Shown piece after piece: positions 1 through 5,393 of a stretch of DNA of 9,025 bases. The position numbers and the translations under genes were made by a program. The notes under the pieces were generated by a model. That model saw only the letters and a list, made by a program, of their open reading frames with translations, was not told the DNA's origin and searched no databases. Numbering within the stretch: the stretch's first letter is position 1; each line of letters starts with the position of its first letter. Location: NCBI GenBank assembly GCA_913058555.1, contig CAJXRJ010000278.1, positions 1-9,025 of the forward strand. The letters are read 5' to 3'. The stretch is from an uncultured bacterium (GTDB taxonomy: Bacteria; Planctomycetota; UBA1135; GCA-002686595).

Positions 1-49
1 ATCTACACACTGCATATCGTCGGCAGCGTCAGATGTGTATAAGAGACAG
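1..49 (+). other. Illumina Nextera adapter (P5 tail, i5 index, Tn5 mosaic end)
   Basis: This stretch is sequencing-library DNA, not genome. Bases 1-8 match the 3' end of the Illumina P5 oligonucleotide. Bases 9-16 are ACTGCATA, the Nextera i5 index known as S506/N506. Bases 17-30 are TCGTCGGCAGCGTC, the Nextera Read 1 overhang, and bases 31-49 are the 19-base Tn5 transposase mosaic end AGATGTGTATAAGAGACAG. The order and spacing match a Nextera library end exactly, so genomic sequence starts at base 50. Translating through the mosaic end gives the false N-termini MCIRDR and MYKRQ in two frames. Neither should be annotated as protein. Confidence 0.98.
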
Positions 50-50
50 G

Positions 51-1232
51 GGCTCGATCGTGTTCCCGGTGAGCCTGGTCGTGGAAGGGCCGATCATCAT
101 GATGCTCGCGGCGTCCACGCGACTCTCAACGTCGTGGGATCGCTACCGCAAGGTCATGGGTTATGGGCACCTGATGGGCGGAGCCCTGACGCTCCTGCAC
201 GCAGCCATCGCCTTCACCCCCCTCTACGACATTGTCGCCGTCGACATCATCGGCTCCGTGCCGGAAGTCGTCGAGCCTGGCCGCCTCGGACTGCGCATCA
301 TGCTGCCGTGGACCTTCGCCATCGGCTACCGGCGGGCCCAACAGGGGGTGCTCATCCGCTACGAAAGGAGCGGCGCGGTGGGACAAGGCACCCTCGTGCG
401 GCTCGCCACCACCGGCGGCGTGCTGATTGGATTGGGACTGGCCGTTTCCAAGGGGGTCCTCCCTGAACTCTCAGGCGTCGCCGTCGCGGGATTGGCGATC
501 GCTGTGGGCGTCACCTCGGAGGCTGTTTTTGCGGGCTGGAAAGTGCGCGAAATCTTCCCCCGGCTGAAGGCCTCCCAAGGGGAGCCCGTCCTTGGGGCGC
601 GTCAGTTCGCTAGCTTCTACATCCCCCTCGCCATGACGCCGCTGATCACGCTCCTGATCCAGCCCATTGGCGCGTCGGCCATGAACCGTATGCCCCGCGC
701 GGTGGATTCCGTGGCGACCGGCGGAGCCGTGCACGCGCTGACCTTCACCGCCCGCAGCGTGGGCATGGCCTTCAACGAAGTCGTGGTCACACTCGTCGCG
801 TTGAAAGGCGGCTCCGCCTCGCTCAAGCGGTTTGGGTTGCTCCTGGCGGCGGTCACCACGTCGACCCTGGCGCTCCTCTACATGACGCCGCTCGCGGGCC
901 TTTGGTTCGGGAAGGTACAGGAGCTGCCCGCGGAGCTCGTTCCCTTGGCCCGCATGGGGCTGGGCATCTGCATCATCATGCCGGCGTACCAGGTCGCCCA
1001 GAGCTGGTTCCAAGGAGTCCTCGTGGACGCCCAACGGACCCGCCCGATTACAGAGGCGGTATCGATCTACTTTGTGGTGGCTGGCTTGCTGTTGACCCTT
1101 GGCACCCGCTACGCGGAAGAGGCCAACGTCACGGGCCTCGCCTGGACGCTGACCTCGTTCGTCATCGCCGGAATCACGCAGACCTCGTGGCTTTGGTTCC
1201 GGAGCCGAGGCGTGGCGCCAAGCGGTCGCTAG
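51..1232 (+). CDS. MOP-superfamily (MATE/ANKH/flippase-like) membrane protein, 5' truncated
   Basis: This is the C-terminal 393 residues of a polytopic inner-membrane protein. The true start lies beyond the contig edge, because the only upstream ATG (33) is inside the adapter. Many hydrophobic segments alternate with short basic loops, for example around residues 41-66, 120-160, 188-208, 262-286, 303-314, 337-350 and 362-378. Two regions resemble each other. Residues 79-119 contain GLRIMLPW and QGVLIRYERSGAVGQGT; residues 302-342 contain MGLGICIIMP and QGVLVDAQRTRPITEAV. Such a two-fold internal repeat is expected of the MOP superfamily (MATE exporters, Wzx/MurJ lipid flippases, ANKH-like proteins), whose members have two six-helix bundles. 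Substrate is unknown; export of a small molecule or lipid-linked sugar is possible. The length suggests that one or two N-terminal helices are missing. The superfamily call is by pattern, not alignment, and another polytopic transporter family is possible. Confidence 0.6.
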   Translation, partial: GSIVFPVSLVVEGPIIMMLAASTRLSTSWDRYRKVMGYGHLMGGALTLLHAAIAFTPLYDIVAVDIIGSVPEVVEPGRLGLRIMLPWTFAIGYRRAQQGVLIRYERSGAVGQGTLVRLATTGGVLIGLGLAVSKGVLPELSGVAVAGLAIAVGVTSEAVFAGWKVREIFPRLKASQGEPVLGARQFASFYIPLAMTPLITLLIQPIGASAMNRMPRAVDSVATGGAVHALTFTARSVGMAFNEVVVTLVALKGGSASLKRFGLLLAAVTTSTLALLYMTPLAGLWFGKVQELPAELVPLARMGLGICIIMPAYQVAQSWFQGVLVDAQRTRPITEAVSIYFVVAGLLLTLGTRYAEEANVTGLAWTLTSFVIAGITQTSWLWFRSRGVAPSGR

Positions 1233-1325
1233 CACGGCACTTGGATAGCCGTTCGGGCTGGACATTGGCTCGTTGGACGGCGCGGCCGAACGCAGCGGGA
1301 GAGCAAGCCACGCCCGACAATGCGA

Positions 1326-1368
1326 AAGCCGCCCGTGCAGGATCCTGTCGGAACTGCACGCGCGGCTT
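1326..1368. terminator. Strong imperfect hairpin between convergent genes, candidate bidirectional terminator
   Basis: AAGCCGC (1326-1332) pairs with GCGGCTT (1362-1368). After one C-C mismatch (1333/1361), CGTGCAG (1334-1340) pairs with CTGCACG (1354-1360). The 13-base loop can itself form TCC/GGA (1343-1345 with 1350-1352). The hairpin lies 94 bases after the stop of the upstream plus-strand gene and 70 bases after the stop of the minus-strand lipoprotein gene, where a shared terminator is expected. On the minus strand the stem runs into TTTCGCATT, a weak T-rich tail. On the plus strand there is no T run, so intrinsic termination is uncertain. Confidence 0.4.
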
Positions 1369-1437
1369 CACGGCGCGGACTGGTGGTCTACCTTGGGCCG
1401 GGGCAGAGCCCTCTCCGCTAGACCCTCCGGCGCGACG

Positions 1438-2172
1438 TCAGCTGTCGGCGCGGAACGCGCCCACCTTCCCCTGGAAGGTGGTCATCGCGCGGGTCATGCG
1501 ATCTGTCATGCCGCCGCTCTCACGGCTGATCTTGTCGGCGAGCTGATTGAGCTTCGTGACTTCAGACTCGAGAACCTTCATGTCCTTCTCGTAGTCCGTT
1601 TTCTGCTCGTCCGTCATGAGCACGTTCTGGCTCGCAACGGGGGCCATCTGCTCGGCCTTCTTCTGAATCAGGAGCGCGCTCGCTGTGGTGGTGGTGGCTT
1701 GGCCCACCAGGTCCTGGAGGCTCGTCGGCAGCCCTGTATGGAGCTCCGCCATGATGCGTTTGCCCTCGGCCTGCACGCGCATGATCTCGGACTGCGTTTC
1801 GGCACTGGTCCCGTCGTAGAGACCTTCGATGTCGGCGGTGGTGTCTTGGACCGAACCGGCTTCGGCTGCGTTGACCGCGGCGCCCTGGAGGATGTCGTCG
1901 GCGAGCGGCGACAGGTCCACCCCTGCGACGGCGGGGGCGTTCGGCGAGAAGTTGTCGATGTCGTTCTCGACCGTCGTGACGCGGCCCTCGATATCGCCCC
2001 AGGAGTTGCTGAGCTGCTGCCGCATGGACTGGAGCTCCGTCACCTCGTCAGAGAGGTTCTGGGTCACCCCATCGTTCAGGGGGTTCAGCTGATCGAAGAT
2101 CGTCTGCGCCTGTTGGCAGGAGACGAATGACACGGCGAGGGCCAGGCTGGCGAGGGCGGCGTTGGCTTTCAT
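1438..2172 (-). CDS. Predicted lipoprotein, mostly alpha-helical, function unknown
   Basis: This encodes 244 residues that I do not recognise as a named family. The start at 2172 is chosen because it gives a typical export signal: MKANAALASLALAVSFVSC, with a lysine, a hydrophobic core and a lipobox-like FVSC ending at Cys19, the only cysteine. Phenylalanine at -3 is less usual than leucine, so cleavage by signal peptidase I is a fallback. An upstream in-frame TTG at 2286 would bury the signal behind 38 unlikely residues. No Shine-Dalgarno sequence is visible. The mature protein is rich in Ala, Gln, Glu, Asp, Thr and Ser. It has two likely long helices or coiled coils, about residues 33-72 and 186-240, joined by a stretch with Thr runs (TTTTA at 160-164). 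It is probably an envelope-anchored helical protein. It converges on the membrane-protein gene, and a hairpin downstream may terminate it. Confidence 0.72.
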   Translation of the reverse strand: MKANAALASLALAVSFVSCQQAQTIFDQLNPLNDGVTQNLSDEVTELQSMRQQLSNSWGDIEGRVTTVENDIDNFSPNAPAVAGVDLSPLADDILQGAAVNAAEAGSVQDTTADIEGLYDGTSAETQSEIMRVQAEGKRIMAELHTGLPTSLQDLVGQATTTTASALLIQKKAEQMAPVASQNVLMTDEQKTDYEKDMKVLESEVTKLNQLADKISRESGGMTDRMTRAMTTFQGKVGAFRADS

Positions 2173-2240
2173 GGCAAGGGGGCAGGGTCGGAGCAAAGAG
2201 GCGAAGTCGGGATGGACGGGGCGTCCCGCCTTATGGGGCG

Positions 2241-2250
2241 TGCGATCGCA
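2241..2250. promoter_or_regulatory. Perfect 10-bp palindrome upstream of the lipoprotein gene
   Basis: TGCGATCGCA is a perfect palindrome 69 bases upstream of the lipoprotein start codon. It could be an operator half-site pair or simply chance in GC-rich DNA. A TTGACA occurs on the minus strand at 2286-2281, but the only TA-rich hexamer downstream (TAAAAA, 22 bases away) is too far for a standard sigma-70 spacer, so I do not call a promoter here. Confidence 0.2.
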
Positions 2251-2307
2251 GCTTTTTACGGTGACGGCGCCCCTCATACCTGTCAACGCGGAAAGCTCCT
2301 CATGCGG

Positions 2308-2331
2308 GGATGGGAGCGCCGCGTCCCATCC
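2308..2331. other. Inverted repeat (8-bp stem, 8-base loop) in spacer
   Basis: GGATGGGA (2308-2315) and TCCCATCC (2324-2331) form a perfect 8-bp stem around GCGCCGCG. It lies in the 281-base spacer between the methyltransferase stop and the lipoprotein start, both on the minus strand. No T run follows on either strand, so it is not a canonical intrinsic terminator. It may be a Rho-linked or RNA-stabilising hairpin, or a binding site. A second inverted repeat, GGGCCCG at 2400-2406 with CGGGCCC at 2422-2428, lies closer to the methyltransferase stop and also lacks a T run. Nothing else in this spacer looks coding. Confidence 0.3.
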
Positions 2332-2453
2332 TGTTCCCCACCCGCGTCCCCCGCTGAGCCCTACCGAGTCCCTACTGGGGCGAATCGTCCCGATCCCGCG
2401 GGCCCGGGCGATGCAAACCCACGGGCCCTGACCATCCGCTCGGGAGGTTTTCG

Positions 2454-3383
2454 TTAGGAAGGCTTCGACCCGAAGAACTTCATCACGCCCGAGCGTCCCG
2501 CCAACTTGAAGAACAGGTTGATGGGCGCCATTCCCAGCAGCAGGTGGTTGTAGTACCAGGTCCGCCCATGGGAGATCGAAGGGTTGTTCGCGAGGTCAGG
2601 CTCGTTGCGCTGAAACCAGTTCTGAACCGAAAGGGTCAGGTGATTCGACGACAGCTCCTGGTTCGTCTTGACGTCCTTGAAACCCGCACCGTGAAAGAGG
2701 GCGCGCAGGCTCTTGGGCTCGAACTGGAAGGTGTGCCGGGGCACGTGGTTGCCGCCCCAGTACCGCCCGAAGATCCGCTGATCCACGGATCGAAAGTTGG
2801 GCACCTCGCCGATCAGCCGGCCGCCCGGCTTGAGCAGCCGAAAGGCCTTCTTCACTTCCACATCTGGGTTGAGCGTGTGCTCCAGATAGTTGTTCATGAA
2901 GATCGCGTCGTAGGTGCTGCCCTCGCTGGGATAGTCCGGGAAGATCCCTTGGAAGCAATCGACGCCCTTCGACCGCGCGAGCTCCACGGCCTTCGAATTG
3001 AAGTCGATGCCATCGATCCGGCTCGGCTCCAGGAAAGCCATGCGGCGGAGGTACTCCCCGCTGCCACATCCCACATCCAAGAGCGCGGCGCCCTTCGGGA
3101 CCTGGGCGGCGATCTTCTTCTTGAAGAGGCGGTCCTTCACTTCGAAGAGCATCCGGTAGAGGCGCCCTTTCTCCGCTGACGTACGGTAGCCGTGGTAATC
3201 CACGTCATAGGCCTCGACCAGGTCCTCCACCTCGGGGAACGGATGGAGCTGAAGGAGCTGACAGCGCTCGCACCGGTGGTAAGCCCACTCCCCCTTGACC
3301 CCGTACTCCCAGTCTCGGATGCCCGAAACGGCTACGGAGTGCCCGTCGGTCCCGCAGACGCGGCAGGCGTATTCGTGAATCAT
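2454..3383 (-). CDS. Class I SAM-dependent methyltransferase with N-terminal zinc-ribbon-like cysteines
   Basis: This encodes 309 residues predicted to transfer a methyl group from S-adenosylmethionine. Residues 7-41 hold two cysteine pairs (CRVC at 7-10, CERC at 38-41), typical of the small metal-binding domain preceding some class I methyltransferases. The Rossmann core follows: motif I DVGCGSGEYL at 103-112, the acidic residue after strand 2 in IDGIDF (Asp127), FMNNYLEHTLNPD at 162-174, and LKPGGRLIGEVPN at 184-196. The C-terminal region (about 275-305) has a hydrophobic stretch, LLLGMAPINLFF, that could contact membrane or lipid. The start at 3383 is supported by GAGG nine bases upstream; a longer reading frame exists but overlaps the preceding gene. 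It is the second gene of an operon, 11 bases after the desaturase stop, so a lipid or fatty acyl substrate is plausible. Small molecules, sugars or quinone precursors remain possible. Confidence 0.88.
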   Translation of the reverse strand: MIHEYACRVCGTDGHSVAVSGIRDWEYGVKGEWAYHRCERCQLLQLHPFPEVEDLVEAYDVDYHGYRTSAEKGRLYRMLFEVKDRLFKKKIAAQVPKGAALLDVGCGSGEYLRRMAFLEPSRIDGIDFNSKAVELARSKGVDCFQGIFPDYPSEGSTYDAIFMNNYLEHTLNPDVEVKKAFRLLKPGGRLIGEVPNFRSVDQRIFGRYWGGNHVPRHTFQFEPKSLRALFHGAGFKDVKTNQELSSNHLTLSVQNWFQRNEPDLANNPSISHGRTWYYNHLLLGMAPINLFFKLAGRSGVMKFFGSKPS

Positions 3384-3392
3384 CGCTAGACG

Positions 3393-3397
3393 CCTCA
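3393..3397 (-). promoter_or_regulatory. Ribosome binding site of the methyltransferase, nested in the desaturase stop
   Basis: On the minus strand TGAGG lies nine bases before the methyltransferase ATG. Its TGA is the stop codon of the desaturase, so termination and re-initiation sites overlap. This suggests translational coupling of the two genes and settles the methyltransferase start at 3383. Confidence 0.55.
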
Positions 3398-4411
3398 GGC
3401 CTGGACGGCGCTGGACTCGGCGGGCGCTCGCCAGGGGAGCTCCTTGAACCAATGAACGAGCAGGCCAAAGTAGCCGCCTTCGAAGAGCACGTACTCCCCT
3501 TGGTGAGTTTCGGGTTCGCTTGCCAGGTCGCTGGCCAAGCGATCATGGAGGGCAGAGAGACTGGCGTAGGGCACCCACGGGTAGAGGTGGTGCTCCGCGT
3601 GGAAGTTGAACCCGTACATGCCAAGCGTGCCGGTCTGCCAGGGCTTGCCGGTGATCGTGCGCAGCACGTAGTCGCGGTCCCTTGAGCCGTGCTCGCAGAA
3701 GGAGCGCGTGGCTTTGATCAGCTTCGCAACGGTCCCTAGAGGCAGGATCCAGAGCGCCACGTAGAAGAGCGGTCCGTACAGGTACCCAAAGAGGGGGCCA
3801 AACACGGCCGTGAAGAATGCCAGCAGGGTGAGCTGCACCGCGGCGAGGCCCAACAGGTCACCCGTGGGCGCGGCCGTGGCCGGCGCGTCTCCCGAGCCTT
3901 CGTCCTTCTTCAGGCGCCCGGCCGCCACTTCGCCCGAACGAAGGTTCTTCGTCAGGAGCTGCTGGGCCGCCGCGAGCCCCGAGCCCATCATGAAGAACCG
4001 TCCGAGCATCTCGAGCCGCGATTTCGGGAAGCGCCCGTAGGTCGCAAAGTCCGGGTCGTCTTCCCGGTCGCCGCCCTTCAGATGATGCTGCAAATGCACC
4101 GTGCGGTACTGCATCGTGAAGAAGGTCGGGTAGCCGAGCAACGCCAGCGAGAGCCACTCCTTGTGGTTCTTGCCGAAGTTGCGATGCACCGCCTCGTGGA
4201 AGCCGTTGCTCAGGGAGGCCTGGCACCATCCGACGAGGACGAAGACGGCCAAGAACGCCAAGGGCGTGCCCCAGGCGGAGCCGGAGGCGAAGACGAATCG
4301 GAGACCGACCAAGGAACCAAGGGCCAGGGCCCAAAGGGCGGCGGTCAGCCAGAGGGCCTTGTCCTGGCCCCCCTGGTAGGTGGGGAATTCGGCTTTGGTG
4401 AGGGAGGTCAT
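3395..4411 (-). CDS. Membrane fatty acid desaturase family protein
   Basis: This encodes 338 residues of the integral-membrane, di-iron fatty acid desaturase/hydroxylase family. All three histidine boxes are present: HEAVH (72-76), HLQHH (106-110) and HAEHH (271-275). A further histidine in CEHG (241) lies where this family often has an extra iron ligand. Hydrophobic segments flank the boxes: about 19-41 and 48-66 before box 1, 86-100 between boxes 1 and 2, and 186-232 before box 3. The enzyme would use O2 and two electrons to introduce a double bond, or sometimes a hydroxyl, into an acyl chain or another lipid such as a carotenoid or sphingoid base. No cytochrome b5 or ferredoxin domain is fused. 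A hydrophilic loop at about 165-185 (KKDEGSGDAPATAAPTGD) looks like an insert. The start at 4411 follows AAGGA at a seven-base spacing. It is the first gene of an operon with the methyltransferase. Confidence 0.93.
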   Translation of the reverse strand: MTSLTKAEFPTYQGGQDKALWLTAALWALALGSLVGLRFVFASGSAWGTPLAFLAVFVLVGWCQASLSNGFHEAVHRNFGKNHKEWLSLALLGYPTFFTMQYRTVHLQHHLKGGDREDDPDFATYGRFPKSRLEMLGRFFMMGSGLAAAQQLLTKNLRSGEVAAGRLKKDEGSGDAPATAAPTGDLLGLAAVQLTLLAFFTAVFGPLFGYLYGPLFYVALWILPLGTVAKLIKATRSFCEHGSRDRDYVLRTITGKPWQTGTLGMYGFNFHAEHHLYPWVPYASLSALHDRLASDLASEPETHQGEYVLFEGGYFGLLVHWFKELPWRAPAESSAVQA

Positions 4412-4418
4412 GGCGCTT

Positions 4419-4423
4419 TCCTT
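4419..4423 (-). promoter_or_regulatory. Ribosome binding site of the desaturase
   Basis: AAGGA on the minus strand, seven bases upstream of the ATG at 4411, is the best Shine-Dalgarno match in the window. It fixes the start over the in-frame ATG at 4456, 15 codons upstream. Confidence 0.65.
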
Positions 4424-4432
4424 GTGCCTGGA

Positions 4433-4441
4433 AAGATAGCA
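4433..4441 (-). promoter_or_regulatory. Possible extended -10 promoter of the desaturase operon
   Basis: The minus strand reads TGC-TATCTT, an extended -10 element (TGN plus four of six matches to TATAAT). Transcription would start near 4426 and give a leader of about 15 bases just holding the AAGGA site. No good -35 hexamer is seen at the right distance, which is tolerable with an extended -10. This is a visual call only. Confidence 0.3.
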
Positions 4442-4522
4442 CGGCTGGGGAGCCATTCACGGGGTCCCCGTCGATCATCGGCCCAGGTCTGACCCCAAGC
4501 TGAGACGAATCGGCTCACTTCA

Positions 4523-4549
4523 CCGGATCGCCCCCCCCCGGGGGTCCGG
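4523..4549. terminator. C9/G5 hairpin, candidate terminator of the NTF2-like gene
   Basis: CCGGA (4523-4527) pairs with TCCGG (4545-4549), and five of the nine Cs (4531-4539) pair with GGGGG (4540-4544). The result is a ten-pair stem with a three-base bulge and a four-base loop. It lies about 60 bases beyond the stop of the minus-strand NTF2-like gene and about 110 bases before the desaturase start, so it could insulate the two. No T tract follows. The C9 homopolymer is also a likely site of length error or slippage. Confidence 0.3.
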
Positions 4550-4561
4550 CCTGGCGCCGCA

Positions 4562-4622
4562 CAGGCCCCTGGCTAACGAACAGGCCCCTGGCTAACGAAC
4601 GGGCCCCTGGCTAACGAACGGG
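4562..4622. repeat. 19-bp tandem repeat, about 3.2 copies, overlapping a stop codon
   Basis: Three units of a 19-base sequence lie head to tail at 4562-4580, 4581-4599 and 4600-4618, with CGGG starting a fourth. The first two are identical (CAGGCCCCTGGCTAACGAA) and the third differs by one base (CGGG for CAGG). Read on the minus strand, each unit contains GTTCGTTAG, which in the first copy is the last two codons and stop of the NTF2-like gene. The array therefore looks like a duplication of that gene's extreme 3' end into the downstream spacer. A unit of 19 is not a multiple of three, so extra copies would not extend the reading frame cleanly. Confidence 0.93.
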
Positions 4623-5306
4623 CTCAGCCTTCCAGGCTCGAATCATGTCAGCGACCTCTCCCCCGATGTCGTTGGGCACGAGGAAGGTCATGCTGTAGTG
4701 GACGATCTTCCAGGTGGTGCCCTCACGGCGCAGCACGCCCGTGCCGCGCAAAGCCCCGTAGCCGGGGCTATTGAGCTTCTCGTCGAACCAGGCCATGCCC
4801 TTGCTGGAGCTGAGATTGACGTAGCGCTCAAAGGGATAGTAGGTCCACCCTTCCCCTGGCGTGAAGTGCTCATCCACGTAGGACGTGACCTTGGCGACGT
4901 CCCAGCGTTCGGAGGCGTCTGTGCCCATGAAGACGGCGTCTGGGGCCATGTGCCCCAGGTAGCGTTTGCGGTCCCCACGCGCCGCCGACAGGTGCCAATC
5001 GTCGAGGACACGCTCGGCTTCGGCCCGCCACTGGATGTCGGAGAGTTCGGGCAGTGGCTCGTCCGGCGAGGAGCTTGCTGCCGCCTCCACCACGCCATCG
5101 GCCGCGTCCGATTCACCGGGCTCGGTTTCGAGGTCCCGCGCAGGCCAGGGCGTGTGGCCCGAGGCCCCGGGGCGCGCCGCGGCCACAGCGGGCTCGGTGA
5201 CCCTCACGGGCAGGTACTTTGGACCCCCAGGTTGGCAGCCCGACAAACCCGGGAGCAGCAAGCTGGGAATGAGAACCGCCGAGGAGAGAAACGCGCCGTG
5301 ATTCAT
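4611..5306 (-). CDS. NTF2/SnoaL-like domain lipoprotein
   Basis: This encodes 231 residues, with the start at 5306 chosen because it begins the signal peptide MNHGAFLSSAVLIPSLLLPG followed by lipobox LSGC (Cys24). An in-frame ATG at 5363 adds 19 Arg-rich residues. It has AGGA twelve bases upstream and cannot be excluded, but it would leave only 30 bases to the divergent gene. After Cys24 comes a disordered linker rich in Pro, Ala, Glu and Ser (about 25-92). A compact domain (about 94-225) follows with NTF2-like/SnoaL features: a helix AEAERVLDDWHLSAARGD, then YLGHMAPDAVFMGTDASERW, then strands ending in WKIVHYSMTFLVPN. Such domains form cone-shaped folds that bind small ligands or act as enzymes or scaffolds; no catalytic role can be assigned. 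The product is probably anchored to a membrane facing the periplasm. The gene is divergent from the large FG-GAP/TPR lipoprotein. Its last codons lie in a tandem repeat. Confidence 0.82.
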   Translation of the reverse strand: MNHGAFLSSAVLIPSLLLPGLSGCQPGGPKYLPVRVTEPAVAAARPGASGHTPWPARDLETEPGESDAADGVVEAAASSSPDEPLPELSDIQWRAEAERVLDDWHLSAARGDRKRYLGHMAPDAVFMGTDASERWDVAKVTSYVDEHFTPGEGWTYYPFERYVNLSSSKGMAWFDEKLNSPGYGALRGTGVLRREGTTWKIVHYSMTFLVPNDIGGEVADMIRAWKAEPVR

Positions 5307-5334
5307 GAATCTTGGGGGCCGAGCAACGGTCCGC

Positions 5335-5363
5335 AGGACACGTAGGGGATTAGGGACGATCAT
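5335..5363 (+). promoter_or_regulatory. Possible sigma-70-like promoter of the FG-GAP/TPR gene
   Basis: AGGACA (5335-5340, four of six matches to TTGACA) is followed after 17 bases by GATCAT (5358-5363, four of six matches to TATAAT). Transcription would start near 5370, giving a leader of about 24 bases before the ATG at 5394. Both hexamers are weak. If the NTF2-like gene started at 5363, this promoter would lie inside it, which slightly favours the 5306 start. Confidence 0.25.
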
Positions 5364-5393
5364 GACGGGAATCGATCCTACTCTTGTGGCGCG

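Noticed and set aside
33..50. Apparent ATG start and N-terminus MCIRDR for the first plus-strand gene
   Set aside because: These bases are the Tn5 mosaic end of a Nextera adapter; the true start lies beyond the contig edge.
1273..2130. Plus-strand open frame of 285 codons antisense to the lipoprotein gene
   Set aside because: Its product is Arg/His/Leu/Gly-rich with no domain or signal. The opposite strand has a proper signal peptide, coherent helical composition and a sensible stop. Long antisense frames are usual in GC-rich DNA.
2281..2286. TTGACA on the minus strand upstream of the lipoprotein gene as a -35 element
   Set aside because: No -10-like hexamer lies 15-19 bases downstream; the nearest A/T-rich hexamer is 22 bases away.
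2544..3179. Plus-strand open frame antisense to the methyltransferase
   Set aside because: The minus strand carries all methyltransferase motifs with a good ribosome binding site; the antisense frame has none.
4562..4622. Tandem repeat considered as a CRISPR array or iteron set
   Set aside because: The units abut with no spacers, are only 19 bases, and have about three copies overlapping a gene end. There are no cas genes or replication genes nearby.
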